Counted from the stretch's first letter, positions 15,999 through 24,672 are shown. The stretch: DNA of 64,000 nucleotides from Streptomyces sp. AC1-42W (GCF_003248355.1 NZ_QKWY01000002.1:2728001-2792000), one strand, 5' to 3'. A program made the numbers and translations. Notes: generated by a model not told the origin, from the letters alone.

Positions 15999-17602
15999 CC
16001 GCGCTGTCCTACGCCCACGGCACCGGCACCACCGCCCTGCTCGGCGACACCATCGGACGCAACCTCGACCGGGCCGTCGCCGCCTGGCCCGACCGCGAGG
16101 CGCTGGTCGACGTACCGTCCGGGCGGCGCTGGACGTACGCCGAGTTCGGCGCGGCCGTCGGCGAACTGGCCCGCGCCCTGCTGGCGTCCGGCGTCGCCAA
16201 GGGCGACCGGGTCGGCATCTGGGCCGTCAACTGCCCCGAGTGGGTGCTCGTCCAGTACGCCACCGCCCGCATCGGCGCCGTCATGGTCAACATCAACCCC
16301 GCGTACCGGGCGCACGAACTGGCGTACGTACTCAAGCAGGCCGGGATCTCGCTCCTGGTCGCCTCGCTCGCCCACCGCACCAGCGACTACCGGGCCCTGG
16401 TCGACGAGGTCCGCGCCGACTGCCCGGAGCTGCGCGCCGTCCACTACATCGGGGACGTCTCCTGGGACGAACTCGTCGCCACCGCCGGCCGGGTCACGCC
16501 GGAGGAACTCGCGGCCCGCGAGGCGGAACTCTCCTGCGACGACCCGATCAACATCCAGTACACCTCCGGCACCACCGGCTTCCCCAAGGGCGCCACCCTC
16601 TCCCACCACAACATCCTCAACAACGGCTACTTCGTGGGGGAGCTGGTCGCCTACACCGAGCAGGACCGGATCTGCCTGCCGGTGCCCTTCTACCACTGCT
16701 TCGGCATGGTCATGGGCAACCTCGGCGCCACCTCGCACGGCGCCTGCATCGTGATCCCCGGCCCCTCCTTCGAACCCGCCGCCGTACTGAGCGCCGTGCG
16801 GCAGGAGCGCTGCACCTCGCTGTACGGGGTGCCCACGATGTTCATCGCCGAGCTGAACCTGCCGGACTTCGCCTCGTACGACCTGTCCTCGCTGCGCACC
16901 GGCATCATGGCCGGGTCGCCGTGCCCGGTCGAGGTGATGAAGCGGGTGGTCGCCGAGATGCACATGGCGGAGGTGTCCATCTGCTACGGCATGACGGAGA
17001 CCTCGCCGGTGTCCACCCAGACCCGCCGCGACGACGACCTGGAGCGCCGCACCGGCACCGTCGGCCGGGTGATGCCGCACATCGAGGTCAAGGTGATCGA
17101 CCCGGTGACCGGGGTGACCCTGGAGCGCGGCGCGTCCGGCGAGCTGTGCACCCGCGGCTACAGCGTGATGCTCGGCTACTGGGACCAGCCCGAGCGGACC
17201 GCCGAGGCGATAGACGCGGGGCGCTGGATGCACACCGGGGACCTCGCGGTGATGCGCGAGGACGGCTACGTACAGATCGTCGGCCGCATCAAGGACGTGA
17301 TCATCCGGGGCGGCGAGAACATCTACCCGCGCGAGATCGAGGAGTTCCTCTACCGCCACCCCAAGATCGCCGACGTACAGGTGGTGGGGGTGCCGGACGA
17401 GCGGTACGGCGAGGAGGTGCTGGCCTGCGTCATCCCCGCGGACCCGAGCGACCCGCCGGGCCTGGAAGAGGTGCGGGCCTTCTGCGAGGGGCAGCTGGCC
17501 CACTACAAGATCCCGCGCCTGCTCCAGATCCTGGAGACCTTCCCGATGACGGTGAGCGGCAAGGTCCGCAAGGTCGAGCTGCGCGAGAACCACCGGCCGT
17601 AG
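15995..17602 (+). CDS. fatty-acid/AMP-dependent CoA ligase
   Basis: A 535-residue acyl-CoA ligase, coupled by an ATGA overlap to the preceding ligase. Motifs: IQYTSGTTGFPKGATLSHHN (about 187-206), ICYGMTETSPVSTQ, MHTGDLAVMREDGYVQIVGR, KDVIIRGGENIYPREIEE and the terminal TVSGKVRKVEL lysine. It resembles FadD-type ligases (the group annotated as acyl-CoA synthetase/AMP-binding protein near malonyl or branched-acid catabolism). Two ligases in one operon suggest activation of two related acids or a redundancy in chain length; the substrate is not shown by the sequence. Confidence 0.92.
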   Translation: MTALSYAHGTGTTALLGDTIGRNLDRAVAAWPDREALVDVPSGRRWTYAEFGAAVGELARALLASGVAKGDRVGIWAVNCPEWVLVQYATARIGAVMVNINPAYRAHELAYVLKQAGISLLVASLAHRTSDYRALVDEVRADCPELRAVHYIGDVSWDELVATAGRVTPEELAAREAELSCDDPINIQYTSGTTGFPKGATLSHHNILNNGYFVGELVAYTEQDRICLPVPFYHCFGMVMGNLGATSHGACIVIPGPSFEPAAVLSAVRQERCTSLYGVPTMFIAELNLPDFASYDLSSLRTGIMAGSPCPVEVMKRVVAEMHMAEVSICYGMTETSPVSTQTRRDDDLERRTGTVGRVMPHIEVKVIDPVTGVTLERGASGELCTRGYSVMLGYWDQPERTAEAIDAGRWMHTGDLAVMREDGYVQIVGRIKDVIIRGGENIYPREIEEFLYRHPKIADVQVVGVPDERYGEEVLACVIPADPSDPPGLEEVRAFCEGQLAHYKIPRLLQILETFPMTVSGKVRKVELRENHRP

Positions 17603-17618
17603 GCCGGGCGCCGGCGGC

Positions 17619-17855
17619 TCAGGCCGCGGCGATCACGTCCGCCGCGGCGCCCCGCGTCGCGGCGGCCCACTCGATGAGCAGCACCTCGTACGCGGCGGCC
17701 TCCACGGGCGACCACTCCTGGCCCGCGCGGGCGTCCACCAGCGCGCGTATCGCCTCGTTCGCCTCCAGGGCGGTGCGTCGCGCCGCCCGGCGGGGGCGCG
17801 CGGGGGCGTACGCGGGCGCATTCGTAGGTGGTGAAGTCCGTCGAGTTAAGACCAT
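17619..17855 (-). CDS. small basic hypothetical protein
   Basis: A 78-residue protein with a basic, Pro/Ala/Arg-rich N-terminus (VLTRRTSPPTNAPAYAPARP) and a helical C-terminus (ANEAIRALVDARAGQEWSPVEAAAYEVLL). ATG chosen over a TTG ten codons upstream. No family is recognised. It is convergent with the ligase operon, 16 nt from its stop. Coding status is likely from GC3 bias but not certain. Confidence 0.55.
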   Translation of the reverse strand: MVLTRRTSPPTNAPAYAPARPRRAARRTALEANEAIRALVDARAGQEWSPVEAAAYEVLLIEWAAATRGAAADVIAAA

Positions 17856-18009
17856 GCGTTCCACTTTAGGCCCCGCCACTGACAACGAACCCCTGATCGG
17901 GGCCCGTTGGCCAGAACGTGACGGATCACACGCAGTGTGGCCGGGCGGTTTCTGTGAGGTACGACATAGTGCGGCGCCTCCGTGTCCGAAAAGGGGGGCG
18001 CGCGCGTGT

Positions 18010-18708
18010 TCACGCGCCGGTGCTGACGAGTTCGTCCGCGGCGCCGTTCACCGGCTGCGGGGTGCCGGTGAGGTCCAGGACGAACAGCGGGACGTATAAC
18101 GCGTCGGCGCGCCGCCGGGCCTCCGGCGCGTAACCCGCGAGCGAGAAGAGCACCCCGAGCACCGAGCCGTTGAGCGCGTTCAGCCACAGGCACTCGACGT
18201 CCCGCGGGCCGGTCGGCCGGGTACCGGCGTCCACCTGGGCGACCAGCCCGGCCGCCCGCAGGTCGATCCGCGAGGCCGGCCGGTGCACCGGGTGCGTGAC
18301 CTCGCGGAAGCCCAGCCACGACAGATACCGGGCCGCCGCCGCGACCGCGTCGCGGGTGGTACGGATGGTCAGCGGGCGGAACGCGGGGCGGGGTGCCGCC
18401 GCCGTGCGCGGCAGCGGTATGTGCGCGGGCCGGACCGCCCCGGCGGACGCCACCGGCCGCACCGGCACCCGCAGTACCGCCCCGCACGGGCAGCACAACT
18501 CGGGCTGCGGCCACTGGTCGTGCCGGCCGCAGCCCCGGCAGCGCACGGTCACCCAGTCGTCGTTCCAGGTGCGGTGGGTGATCGGGACGACGGGCGCGCC
18601 GCGCAGCAGTGGCGGGGCCGTGGGTTCGCCGCAGGGGCAGGCGTAGACGGGCGTGACGTACGCGTGCTCGCGGCGGCAGGCGGGGCATCGCAGCGGCACT
18701 GACTCCAC
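18010..18708 (-). CDS. double zinc-ribbon protein with degenerate restriction-endonuclease-like domain
   Basis: A 232-residue protein. GTG start chosen because AGGAG lies 5 nt upstream; earlier in-frame starts lack a site. Two zinc ribbons occupy the N-terminus: Cys8, Cys11, Cys24, Cys26 and Cys57, Cys60, Cys72/73, Cys75. The C-terminal half (about 118-225) reads like the Mrr/PD-(D/E)xK nuclease-like domain seen in Streptomyces restriction-endonuclease-like proteins: RYLSWLGFREVTH, RIDLRAAGLVAQVDAGTRP, LGVLFSLAGYAPEA and VPLFVLDLTGTPQPVN. The expected Q-x-K is Q158-V-D160, so the catalytic lysine appears lost while Asp149 remains. It may bind rather than cut nucleic acid. Confidence 0.65.
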   Translation of the reverse strand: MESVPLRCPACRREHAYVTPVYACPCGEPTAPPLLRGAPVVPITHRTWNDDWVTVRCRGCGRHDQWPQPELCCPCGAVLRVPVRPVASAGAVRPAHIPLPRTAAAPRPAFRPLTIRTTRDAVAAAARYLSWLGFREVTHPVHRPASRIDLRAAGLVAQVDAGTRPTGPRDVECLWLNALNGSVLGVLFSLAGYAPEARRRADALYVPLFVLDLTGTPQPVNGAADELVSTGA

Positions 18709-18882
18709 CTCGGCTCCTTTCCGACGCCCTCCGGGCCGCGCGGGAGCGGGCACGCCTCGCGTATCGGGCCGACTCCGCTCCGTGTCCCCATGCTCTCCCA
18801 AGAGGCCGTGGCCCGGCAGGGATTCGCTCCAGTTGGTGCCCGCCCCGTCCTTGACGGCCACCCGGACGCGTCGTACATTCAC

Positions 18883-18918
18883 TTCCACATAACAGAAGAT
18901 AACTTCCGTAATGCGGAA
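18883..18918 (+). promoter_or_regulatory. tandem operator upstream of gcl (AllR/IclR-like sites)
   Basis: Two palindrome-like sites of the form TTCCR-N5-CRGAA: TTCCACATAACAGAA (18883-18897) and the perfect TTCCGTAATGCGGAA (18904-18918), 21 bp centre to centre. The same pair with identical spacing precedes hyi, so both units are probably controlled by one regulator. An allantoin-pathway IclR-type regulator (AllR) controls these genes in S. coelicolor; assignment of this site to it is inference. Confidence 0.75.
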
Positions 18919-18979
18919 TTGGTGCTCTCAGGTGGCGCGACAGAGCCCGACTCCACCCAGGGACGAGCAGGAGCACTCA

Positions 18980-20764
18980 ATGCCTCGTATGACCGCTGCC
19001 CGCGCGGCAGTCGAGATCCTCAAGCGCGAAGGCGTCAGCAACGCGTTCGGTGTGCCGGGCGCCGCCATCAACCCCTTCTACGCGGCCCTCAAGGCCGCCG
19101 GCGGGGTCCACCACACGCTCGCCCGCCACGTCGAGGGCGCCTCGCACATGGCGGAGGGCTACACCCGGGCCCGCCCCGGCAACATCGGCGTCTGCGTCGG
19201 CACCTCCGGCCCGGCCGGCACCGACATGATCACCGGCCTGTACTCGGCGATCGCCGACTCGATCCCGATCCTGTGCATCACCGGGCAGGCGCCGACCGCC
19301 GTCCTGCACAAGGAGGACTTCCAGGCCGTCGACATCGCCTCGATCGCCGCCCCGGTCACCAAGGCGGCCACCACCGTCCTGGAGGCCGCCCAGGTCCCCG
19401 GCGTCCTCCAGCAGGCGTTCCACCTGATGCGCACCGGCCGCCCCGGCCCGGTCCTCGTCGACCTCCCGATCGACGTGCAGCTCACCGAGATCGAGTTCGA
19501 CCCCGAGCTGTACGAGCCGCTGCCGGTGCACAAGCCCGCCGCGAGCCGCCGCCAGATCGAACGCGCCCTGGACATGCTCGACGCATCGGAGCGCCCGCTG
19601 CTCGTCGCCGGCGGCGGCGTCATCAACGCCGACGCCGCCGAACTCCTGGTCGAGTTCGCCGAGTTGACCGGCGTCCCGGTCGTCCCGACCCTCATGGGCT
19701 GGGGCGCCATCCCCGACGACCACGAGCTGAACGCCGGCATGGTCGGCCTCCAGACCTCGCACCGCTACGGCAACGCCAACTTCCTGGAGTCGGACTTCGT
19801 CCTCGGTATCGGCAACCGCTGGGCCAACCGCCACACCGGCAAGCTCGACGTCTACACCGAGGGCCGCACCTTCGTCCACGTGGACATCGAGCCCACGCAG
19901 ATCGGCAAGATCTTCGCACCCGACCTCGGCATCGTCTCCGACGCGAAGGCGGCGCTGGAACTGTTCGTGGAGGTCGCCCGCGAGCGCAAGGCGTCGGGCG
20001 GCACGAAGGACCGCTCGGCCTGGGCCGCCGCCACCCAGGAACGCCGGGCCACCCTCCAGCGGCGTACGCACTTCGACAACGTCCCGCTCAAGCCGCAGCG
20101 CGTGTACGAGGAGATGAACCGGGCCTTCGGTCCCGACACCCGCTACGTCACCACGATCGGTCTCTCCCAGATCGCGGGCGCCCAGATGCTCCACGTGTAC
20201 CGCCCGCGCCACTGGATCAACTGCGGCCAGGCCGGCCCCCTCGGCTGGACGATCCCGGCCGCACTCGGCGTCGCCACCGCCGACCCGGAGGGCTCGGTGG
20301 TCGCGCTCTCCGGCGACTACGACTTCCAGTTCATGCTGGAGGAGCTGGCGGTGGGCGCCCAGCACCGCATCCCGTACGTGCACGTCCTGGTCAACAACTC
20401 GTACCTCGGCCTGATCCGTCAGGCCCAGCGCAACTTCGACATCGACTTCCAGGTGAACCTGGAGTTCGAGAACCTCAACTCCCCGGAGCTGGGCGGCTAC
20501 GGCGTCGACCATGTCAAGGTCGTCGAGGGCCTGGGCTGCAAGGCCATCCGCGTCACCGAGCCGGACGCCCTCCTCCCGGCCTTCGAGGAGGCCAAGAAGC
20601 TGGCGGCGGAACACCGGGTCCCGGTGGTGGTCGAAGCCATCCTGGAACGCGTCACGAACATCGCGATGAGCGGCACGGACATCGCCTCGGTCAACGAGTT
20701 CGAAGACCTCGCGACGGACCCGGCGCACGCCCCCACGGCGATCAGGCCGTACGCCAAGGCGTGA
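18980..20764 (+). CDS. gcl: glyoxylate carboligase (tartronate-semialdehyde synthase)
   Basis: A 594-residue ThDP enzyme that condenses two glyoxylate molecules to tartronate semialdehyde and CO2. Diagnostic is RHVEGASHMAEGY: Val51 stands where other ThDP enzymes have the catalytic Glu (as in E. coli Gcl). Other landmarks are FGVPGAAINPFY, the FAD/ThDP fold motif GDYDFQFMLEELAVGAQ and VNNSYLGLIRQAQRNF. The ATG follows GAGCAGGAG. Its partners hyi and glxR lie 15 kb away, separated by an inserted island, but share its operator. A terminator hairpin follows. Confidence 0.97.
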   Translation: MPRMTAARAAVEILKREGVSNAFGVPGAAINPFYAALKAAGGVHHTLARHVEGASHMAEGYTRARPGNIGVCVGTSGPAGTDMITGLYSAIADSIPILCITGQAPTAVLHKEDFQAVDIASIAAPVTKAATTVLEAAQVPGVLQQAFHLMRTGRPGPVLVDLPIDVQLTEIEFDPELYEPLPVHKPAASRRQIERALDMLDASERPLLVAGGGVINADAAELLVEFAELTGVPVVPTLMGWGAIPDDHELNAGMVGLQTSHRYGNANFLESDFVLGIGNRWANRHTGKLDVYTEGRTFVHVDIEPTQIGKIFAPDLGIVSDAKAALELFVEVARERKASGGTKDRSAWAAATQERRATLQRRTHFDNVPLKPQRVYEEMNRAFGPDTRYVTTIGLSQIAGAQMLHVYRPRHWINCGQAGPLGWTIPAALGVATADPEGSVVALSGDYDFQFMLEELAVGAQHRIPYVHVLVNNSYLGLIRQAQRNFDIDFQVNLEFENLNSPELGGYGVDHVKVVEGLGCKAIRVTEPDALLPAFEEAKKLAAEHRVPVVVEAILERVTNIAMSGTDIASVNEFEDLATDPAHAPTAIRPYAKA

Positions 20765-20793
20765 CCGTTCAGGTCCCCCGGCCCCCGGCCCCT

Positions 20794-20827
20794 GGAGAGC
20801 GCCTGCGAATCCTCGCGGGCGCTCTCC
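20794..20827 (+). terminator. gcl terminator
   Basis: 10-bp stem (20794-20803 with 20818-20827) and 14-nt loop starting 29 nt after the gcl stop. It marks the left edge of the conserved block before the inserted island. Confidence 0.6.
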
Positions 20828-20877
20828 GCGTTGCCCGCCCTCGCCCGCCGAACCACCAGGACGAAGGCTGATGGATA

Positions 20878-21126
20878 ATGGATTCGGCAGGAGTCAGCCG
20901 CGCGAACTGTCTGGGGATGAAGCGCATATGGCGGGGGCGAGTGGGGTCAGCCGAAGGCCCGGGCAGCCGAAGAATGTGCGACGCGGATGCGGCTCAACCA
21001 CTGCCTGGCCATGCTCAGGAACGAAAGCGGCACAACGGCGCACCCTACGGGCAGGACGAGCGCGCCCAGGCATACGGCCGCGGCTTCGACAAGAACCTGG
21101 ACGAGGCGAGGAGCGCTCTGAAGTGA
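20878..21126 (+). CDS. small hydrophilic hypothetical protein (start uncertain)
   Basis: An open frame of up to 82 residues whose C-terminus (GQDERAQAYGRGFDKNLDEARSALK) looks like a real soluble helix. The start is unresolved: ATGs at residues 1, 14 and 33 are all possible and none has a strong ribosome-binding site. The stop overlaps the GTG of the next small membrane protein gene (GTGA), which supports translation of at least the 3' part. No family recognised. It is the first gene of the inserted island. Confidence 0.4.
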   Translation: MDSAGVSRANCLGMKRIWRGRVGSAEGPGSRRMCDADAAQPLPGHAQERKRHNGAPYGQDERAQAYGRGFDKNLDEARSALK

Positions 21127-21434
21127 CCGGTGCGATCAGAGGGCCGTGGGGCGTACTTCTCATACTTGTGCATCTGCTCAACGCCTACATCGCCTACGGC
21201 GCTCTCATGGTTCAGCCGCAAGGAGCCTGGGACGACAGCACCCTGACAGGGACCGGGTTCGCGGCCGGGCTGCTGATCGCGCTCGGTGTTCTCACGGCTC
21301 TGCTCACTCCGATCCCCGTGGCGCGCCGCTCCTTGAGCCGCTGGTGGCCGGCACCGCCGGTGGTGTTCCCCGTCGCGGGCTTGGCGCGCCTGCGGTACAT
21401 CGACCACGTCCACCCGGCGGGGCCCGGCGGCTGA
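21123..21434 (+). CDS. small membrane protein
   Basis: A 103-residue protein from a GTG overlapping the previous stop. Three hydrophobic stretches are visible: GVLLILVHLLNAYIAYGALM, GFAAGLLIALGVLTALLTPI and a weaker APPVVFPVAGLARL. The loop between the first two is polar (QPQGAWDDSTLTG). It is probably a two- or three-helix membrane protein partnered with the upstream hydrophilic protein. No family is recognised. Confidence 0.6.
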   Translation: MTGAIRGPWGVLLILVHLLNAYIAYGALMVQPQGAWDDSTLTGTGFAAGLLIALGVLTALLTPIPVARRSLSRWWPAPPVVFPVAGLARLRYIDHVHPAGPGG

Positions 21435-21593
21435 GCGACTTCCCGGCCCCGAACCGCACCGGCAACAGGGCGCGCCCGAAGCGCTCGAACGCATCGACTG
21501 CCCGCTCACCGCCCTGTTCCGGCTCGAAGACCTGACTCTCCCGCACCGGCCGGACCGGGCACCCGAAACTGCGACGAGCAAGAGGACTGGCAC
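21435..21593 (+). other. short gap with possible decayed coding sequence
   Basis: One frame here reads GAPEALERIDCPLTALFRLEDLTLP and stops in an ATGA overlap with the next gene. The string faintly recalls the acid-loop strand of type II thioesterases, which would fit the decayed carrier domain downstream, but there is no start codon context and similarity is weak. Confidence 0.2.
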
Positions 21594-22292
21594 ATGAAAC
21601 ATCTCGGCGAAGCACTCCGCGCCAACCGGTACCCCGGCCGGCTGGTCGTGCTGGCCCGTACGCACGACGGCGTTCTCACCGCCGCGTACGCGCTGACCGG
21701 GCGCAGCGAGGCGTCCCGGGCCCGCCGCCTGGACGGCTCCGCGGCCGGGGAGCTCGCGGTCGTACCCGTGGGCGCGCAGGACAACGACGCGCTGCGCCAC
21801 TACGTCGCCGCGTGCGTGGCGGGCCCCTGGACCGTCTACGGAAACGGCGAGCAGGTCGCCGAGGTGGCGGCCCGGCTGACCGGCGGGCAGTCGCCGGCCG
21901 AGGCGCTGCACGGCCTGGACTACGAGCCGGACCCGCCGATCTTCACGCCCCGGATCACCGTCGTGGTCGAGCGGGCCGACGGCAAGGCGTGGCTGGGTGC
22001 CGCGCGCCGGCCCGAGAACGGCCGGGAGAGCACCGACACCACCGTCACCGCGGTGGGCCCGCTGCCGGTCGGTCACGGCGTCCTGCTCTCCACGTACGAG
22101 TCGGACGGCGTCCAGGTCGCGACCGCCCGCCACCACCGGGACGTCCTGGTCGAGGCCGGGGACGCCGAACAGCTCCTGGAAGAGGTGTGGCAGACGCTGG
22201 ACCACGAGTACCGCGTCGCCGCCACGGCCTTCGCCCCGCAGGACGGGGTGGCGGGGCAGGTCCGGCACGCCGCGGACGTGACGGCCGACTAG
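21594..22292 (+). CDS. PurO-like IMP cyclohydrolase family protein
   Basis: A 232-residue protein resembling archaeal PurO (IMP cyclohydrolase) along its length: LVVLARTHDGVLTAAYALTGRS at the N-terminus, VVPVGAQDNDALRHYVAAC, the GNGEQVAEVAARL segment, EALHGLDYEPDPPIFTPRI and VLLSTYESDGVQVATARH. The archaeal enzyme closes FAICAR to IMP in the last step of purine synthesis. Bacteria normally use PurH, so this paralogue in an island beside a carrier-domain relic may have a specialised role, such as a purine-derived metabolite. ATG is preceded by GAGGA. A strong hairpin follows the stop. Confidence 0.8.
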   Translation: MKHLGEALRANRYPGRLVVLARTHDGVLTAAYALTGRSEASRARRLDGSAAGELAVVPVGAQDNDALRHYVAACVAGPWTVYGNGEQVAEVAARLTGGQSPAEALHGLDYEPDPPIFTPRITVVVERADGKAWLGAARRPENGRESTDTTVTAVGPLPVGHGVLLSTYESDGVQVATARHHRDVLVEAGDAEQLLEEVWQTLDHEYRVAATAFAPQDGVAGQVRHAADVTAD

Positions 22293-22302
22293 CCGGAAGC
22301 GG

Positions 22303-22341
22303 CGCCGTGGGCCGGGACGCACGACGACCCGGCCCACGGCG
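22303..22341 (+). terminator. terminator after the PurO-like gene
   Basis: Perfect 14-bp stem (22303-22316 with 22328-22341) with an 11-nt loop, 11 nt after the stop codon. Confidence 0.6.
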
Positions 22342-22424
22342 CGCTCGCGATCGCCCTGGCACCGGTGACGGGCTCGCCTCGCGCGGCGGCACCGCCGTAC
22401 TCGTCGACGGCGGCCCGGACGCCG

Positions 22425-22554
22425 AGGCCCCTGGAGGTCCACATCGCCGAGATCTGGGCCCGCGTTCCGGACCTGGACGGGATCCGGCCGGGACGGCAAC
22501 TTCCACGACCTGGGCGGTGACTCCATGGCAGCCGTGGAGGACCACGAACTCTGA
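22425..22554 (+). pseudogene. frameshifted NRPS peptidyl-carrier domain remnant
   Basis: One frame reads PRPLEVHIAEIWARV, the start of an NRPS carrier domain (normally xPLExxLAxIWAxVL). After a shift of frame near 22485 the next frame reads GRDGNFHDLGGDSMAAVEDHEL and stops. GRDGNFHDLGGDS is the canonical carrier core, with the phosphopantetheine serine at 22522-22524 intact. The domain is broken by the frame change and lacks its last helix and any adenylation or condensation domain. It is a relic of an NRPS gene, which suggests that a biosynthetic cluster once occupied this site. Confidence 0.7.
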
Positions 22555-22570
22555 CCCACGCCGGGCGTCT

Positions 22571-23530
22571 TCAGCTTCCGAGCAGGGCTTCGCGTGCTGC
22601 CCGGGACCAGATGGATTGCCGGCGGCTGGAGAAACCCATCCGGTTCCAGTGGAACAGCACGTGCCGCGCGAGGACGGCGCGCGTCCCGATGCCGAGTGCG
22701 CTCGATCCTGCGGCCTCCGCAAGGCGGTGGCCGTGGTGCTGCAAAGCCTCGATCCACGGACGGACCGGTGTGAGGGGGCCGGCCGTGAGGAGGGGACGGG
22801 CATCGGTCAGCAGGAGCCGCCTCATGGGTGCCACCATGGCACCGACCTGTTGCGGCGTCACATCGCGGGGAAGGGGCCGGCGCTCTTCGACACGGCCCCA
22901 TACGTCGCCCTGCTCGCCGGCTTCGAGCCGGGCGGCCCGCATGAGGAGGGACATGGCCAGGAGCGATGTCTCCTTCGCGCCCAGAACGCGGGACGGCGCT
23001 TCCTCGCAGACGCGGGCGTAGTCGAGGACTCCTTCGCTGTCCGCGTGGAACAGAGCATGCGCGAGCGGCAACCCGGCGGAGCCACCGAAGGCGATGGCTT
23101 CCGGCTCGTACGGGGCCGCGTGCCAGTCGGCGATCACGCCCGAGGACATCGCGCTGTTCAGGGCTTCCGCGACGTGGTCCGCCACACCCTGCCCCGTTGC
23201 TCCGGGAGCCGGGTGGCAGCGCAGCCGCCAGTGCGGTGCCTTCCGTACGAACCACCACGGGCCGACCGGTCCGCCGGGGCGGAGGCTGGGGACGACATGG
23301 TTGCGGAAGTCCCGTGCGGCGTGCTCGTAGTCCGCGAACCTGATGTTGACCTGGTGCCAGCCCGTGCGAGCTGTCTCCAACGCGGTGCGGCCGGCCGCCT
23401 GGTAGTGCTCGACGGCCTCGGCGAGTTGTTCTGCGGGGATGAGCGCCGTGCGTGCGGCGTCTTCCATGGGTGTGCCGTTGAAGACGCGGTGGACGGCTCG
23501 CTCGACGCGGGCCGGGTCATGGCCGGTCAT
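22571..23530 (-). CDS. standalone LanB elimination-type (thiopeptide-type bacteriocin) protein
   Basis: A 319-residue protein of the SpaB C-terminal/thiopeptide-type bacteriocin biosynthesis family. Key segments are GWHQVNIRFADYEHAARDFRNHVVP, WWFVRKAPHWRLRCHP, WHAAPYEPEAIAFGG and ALFHADSEGVLDY, the same pattern as the C-terminal domain of LanB. In LanB enzymes this domain removes glutamate from glutamylated Ser/Thr to give dehydroamino acids. The ATG overlaps the LanC stop (ATGA). It is the last gene of the lanthipeptide operon. Full LanB also has its own elimination domain, so this extra copy may be a partner or act on another residue. Confidence 0.85.
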   Translation of the reverse strand: MTGHDPARVERAVHRVFNGTPMEDAARTALIPAEQLAEAVEHYQAAGRTALETARTGWHQVNIRFADYEHAARDFRNHVVPSLRPGGPVGPWWFVRKAPHWRLRCHPAPGATGQGVADHVAEALNSAMSSGVIADWHAAPYEPEAIAFGGSAGLPLAHALFHADSEGVLDYARVCEEAPSRVLGAKETSLLAMSLLMRAARLEAGEQGDVWGRVEERRPLPRDVTPQQVGAMVAPMRRLLLTDARPLLTAGPLTPVRPWIEALQHHGHRLAEAAGSSALGIGTRAVLARHVLFHWNRMGFSSRRQSIWSRAAREALLGS

Positions 23531-24672
23531 GTCAGGAGGAGACAGGCGTCCCACTGACCCTTGGGTGTGGCGTCGTCGGCGTCTTGGTAGGCGAGAGCCG
23601 CGCCCGCACGGCCGACGAGGAATCCGGCTTCGCCGGGGGCCGCGGCCGACAGGTAGCGCCGTACGAGCGGTTCGAAGTGGCGGGCGTATCCGGCGGGACT
23701 GTCCGCGTCGGACGCCACGCGCTGCATCGTACGCAGGACGCCACCGACTCCGTGGCAGATACCGCGGTCGGCCGGCAGACCGAGTTGGCGGGCGTCGGTG
23801 AGGCAGTGGGTGAGTGCTCGTTCGGCCATGCGTTTGCGGTCGGTGTCCTCCAGGACGATGGCGGCGAGCTGCTGCGCGCGTACGAGGCCCGGTGTGCCGT
23901 AGCACCAACTCGGTGTTGCCGGCCGGACGGGTGTGGAGCCGCTGTGGCTGATCCAGCGAGGCCAGCGCAGTCCGTAGGAGTCGCATTGCCGGATGTCGTC
24001 CAACCATTGGCAGACGCGGCGGATCGCGAGTTCCTGGCGCCGGGTGTGAACGCCTGCCCGCATGGCCAGGCAGAGCAGGGCGAGTGGGCCGGCGATGCCG
24101 TGTGCGATCCCGGCGTTGGCGTGGCCGCCGGGAGTGGCGCTCTGATCGGTGGCGGGAGCGTGGTCCACCCACCAGCCGGGAAGTGTCCGTCCGGCGCGGT
24201 CGGTGAGCGGTTCGGTGAGGCGGACCAGGTAGTCCAGGATGCCGCGCAGCTCGGGACCGTGCGGGTTGCGGCGCAGCAGCAGGGCGCCGATCCCGGTCAG
24301 GCCACGCAGCAGGTCGTACTCGGAGAACGTGGGGCGTCGGCCCGCGTCGATCCGGTCGTGGGCGGCAGCGAGCCGTGCGCGGGTGTGCTCGGCCACGACC
24401 TGATCCAGGGTGTGCAGGGCCCCGGCGTAGCGTTCGGTTCCGTCGGCAGCCAGGTGCAGGGCGAAGGCCATCGCGGGAGCACCGAGGAAGAGGCCCGCGT
24501 CGCGGCCCTCGATGAGCGGGCCGGTGGCGGCGAGTACGCGATGGGCTTCCGCCCAGTCGCCCGTACCGCGCAGTGCGCGCTCGATATGCAGGAGCGCCGT
24601 GCTCAAGGGACCGTGCGCGAGCGACTGGCGCGCGGACAGTGAGCTGTCGGCGGCGGGTGGGGCGACGGTCAC
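23527..24672 (-). CDS. lanC: lanthionine synthetase C (LanC cyclase)
   Basis: A 381-residue LanC-type cyclase that adds precursor cysteines to dehydroalanine/dehydrobutyrine. All zinc ligands are present: Cys257 in SWCYGTPG and Cys306-His307 in GICHGVGG; the catalytic-site HG motif is NAGIAHGIAGPL (His191). The GTG start overlaps the LanB stop (GTGA) and the gene ends in an ATGA overlap with the standalone LanB-like gene, so three enzymes are translationally coupled. Length and motif order are normal, arguing for activity. Confidence 0.93.
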   Translation of the reverse strand: MTVAPPAADSSLSARQSLAHGPLSTALLHIERALRGTGDWAEAHRVLAATGPLIEGRDAGLFLGAPAMAFALHLAADGTERYAGALHTLDQVVAEHTRARLAAAHDRIDAGRRPTFSEYDLLRGLTGIGALLLRRNPHGPELRGILDYLVRLTEPLTDRAGRTLPGWWVDHAPATDQSATPGGHANAGIAHGIAGPLALLCLAMRAGVHTRRQELAIRRVCQWLDDIRQCDSYGLRWPRWISHSGSTPVRPATPSWCYGTPGLVRAQQLAAIVLEDTDRKRMAERALTHCLTDARQLGLPADRGICHGVGGVLRTMQRVASDADSPAGYARHFEPLVRRYLSAAAPGEAGFLVGRAGAALAYQDADDATPKGQWDACLLLT

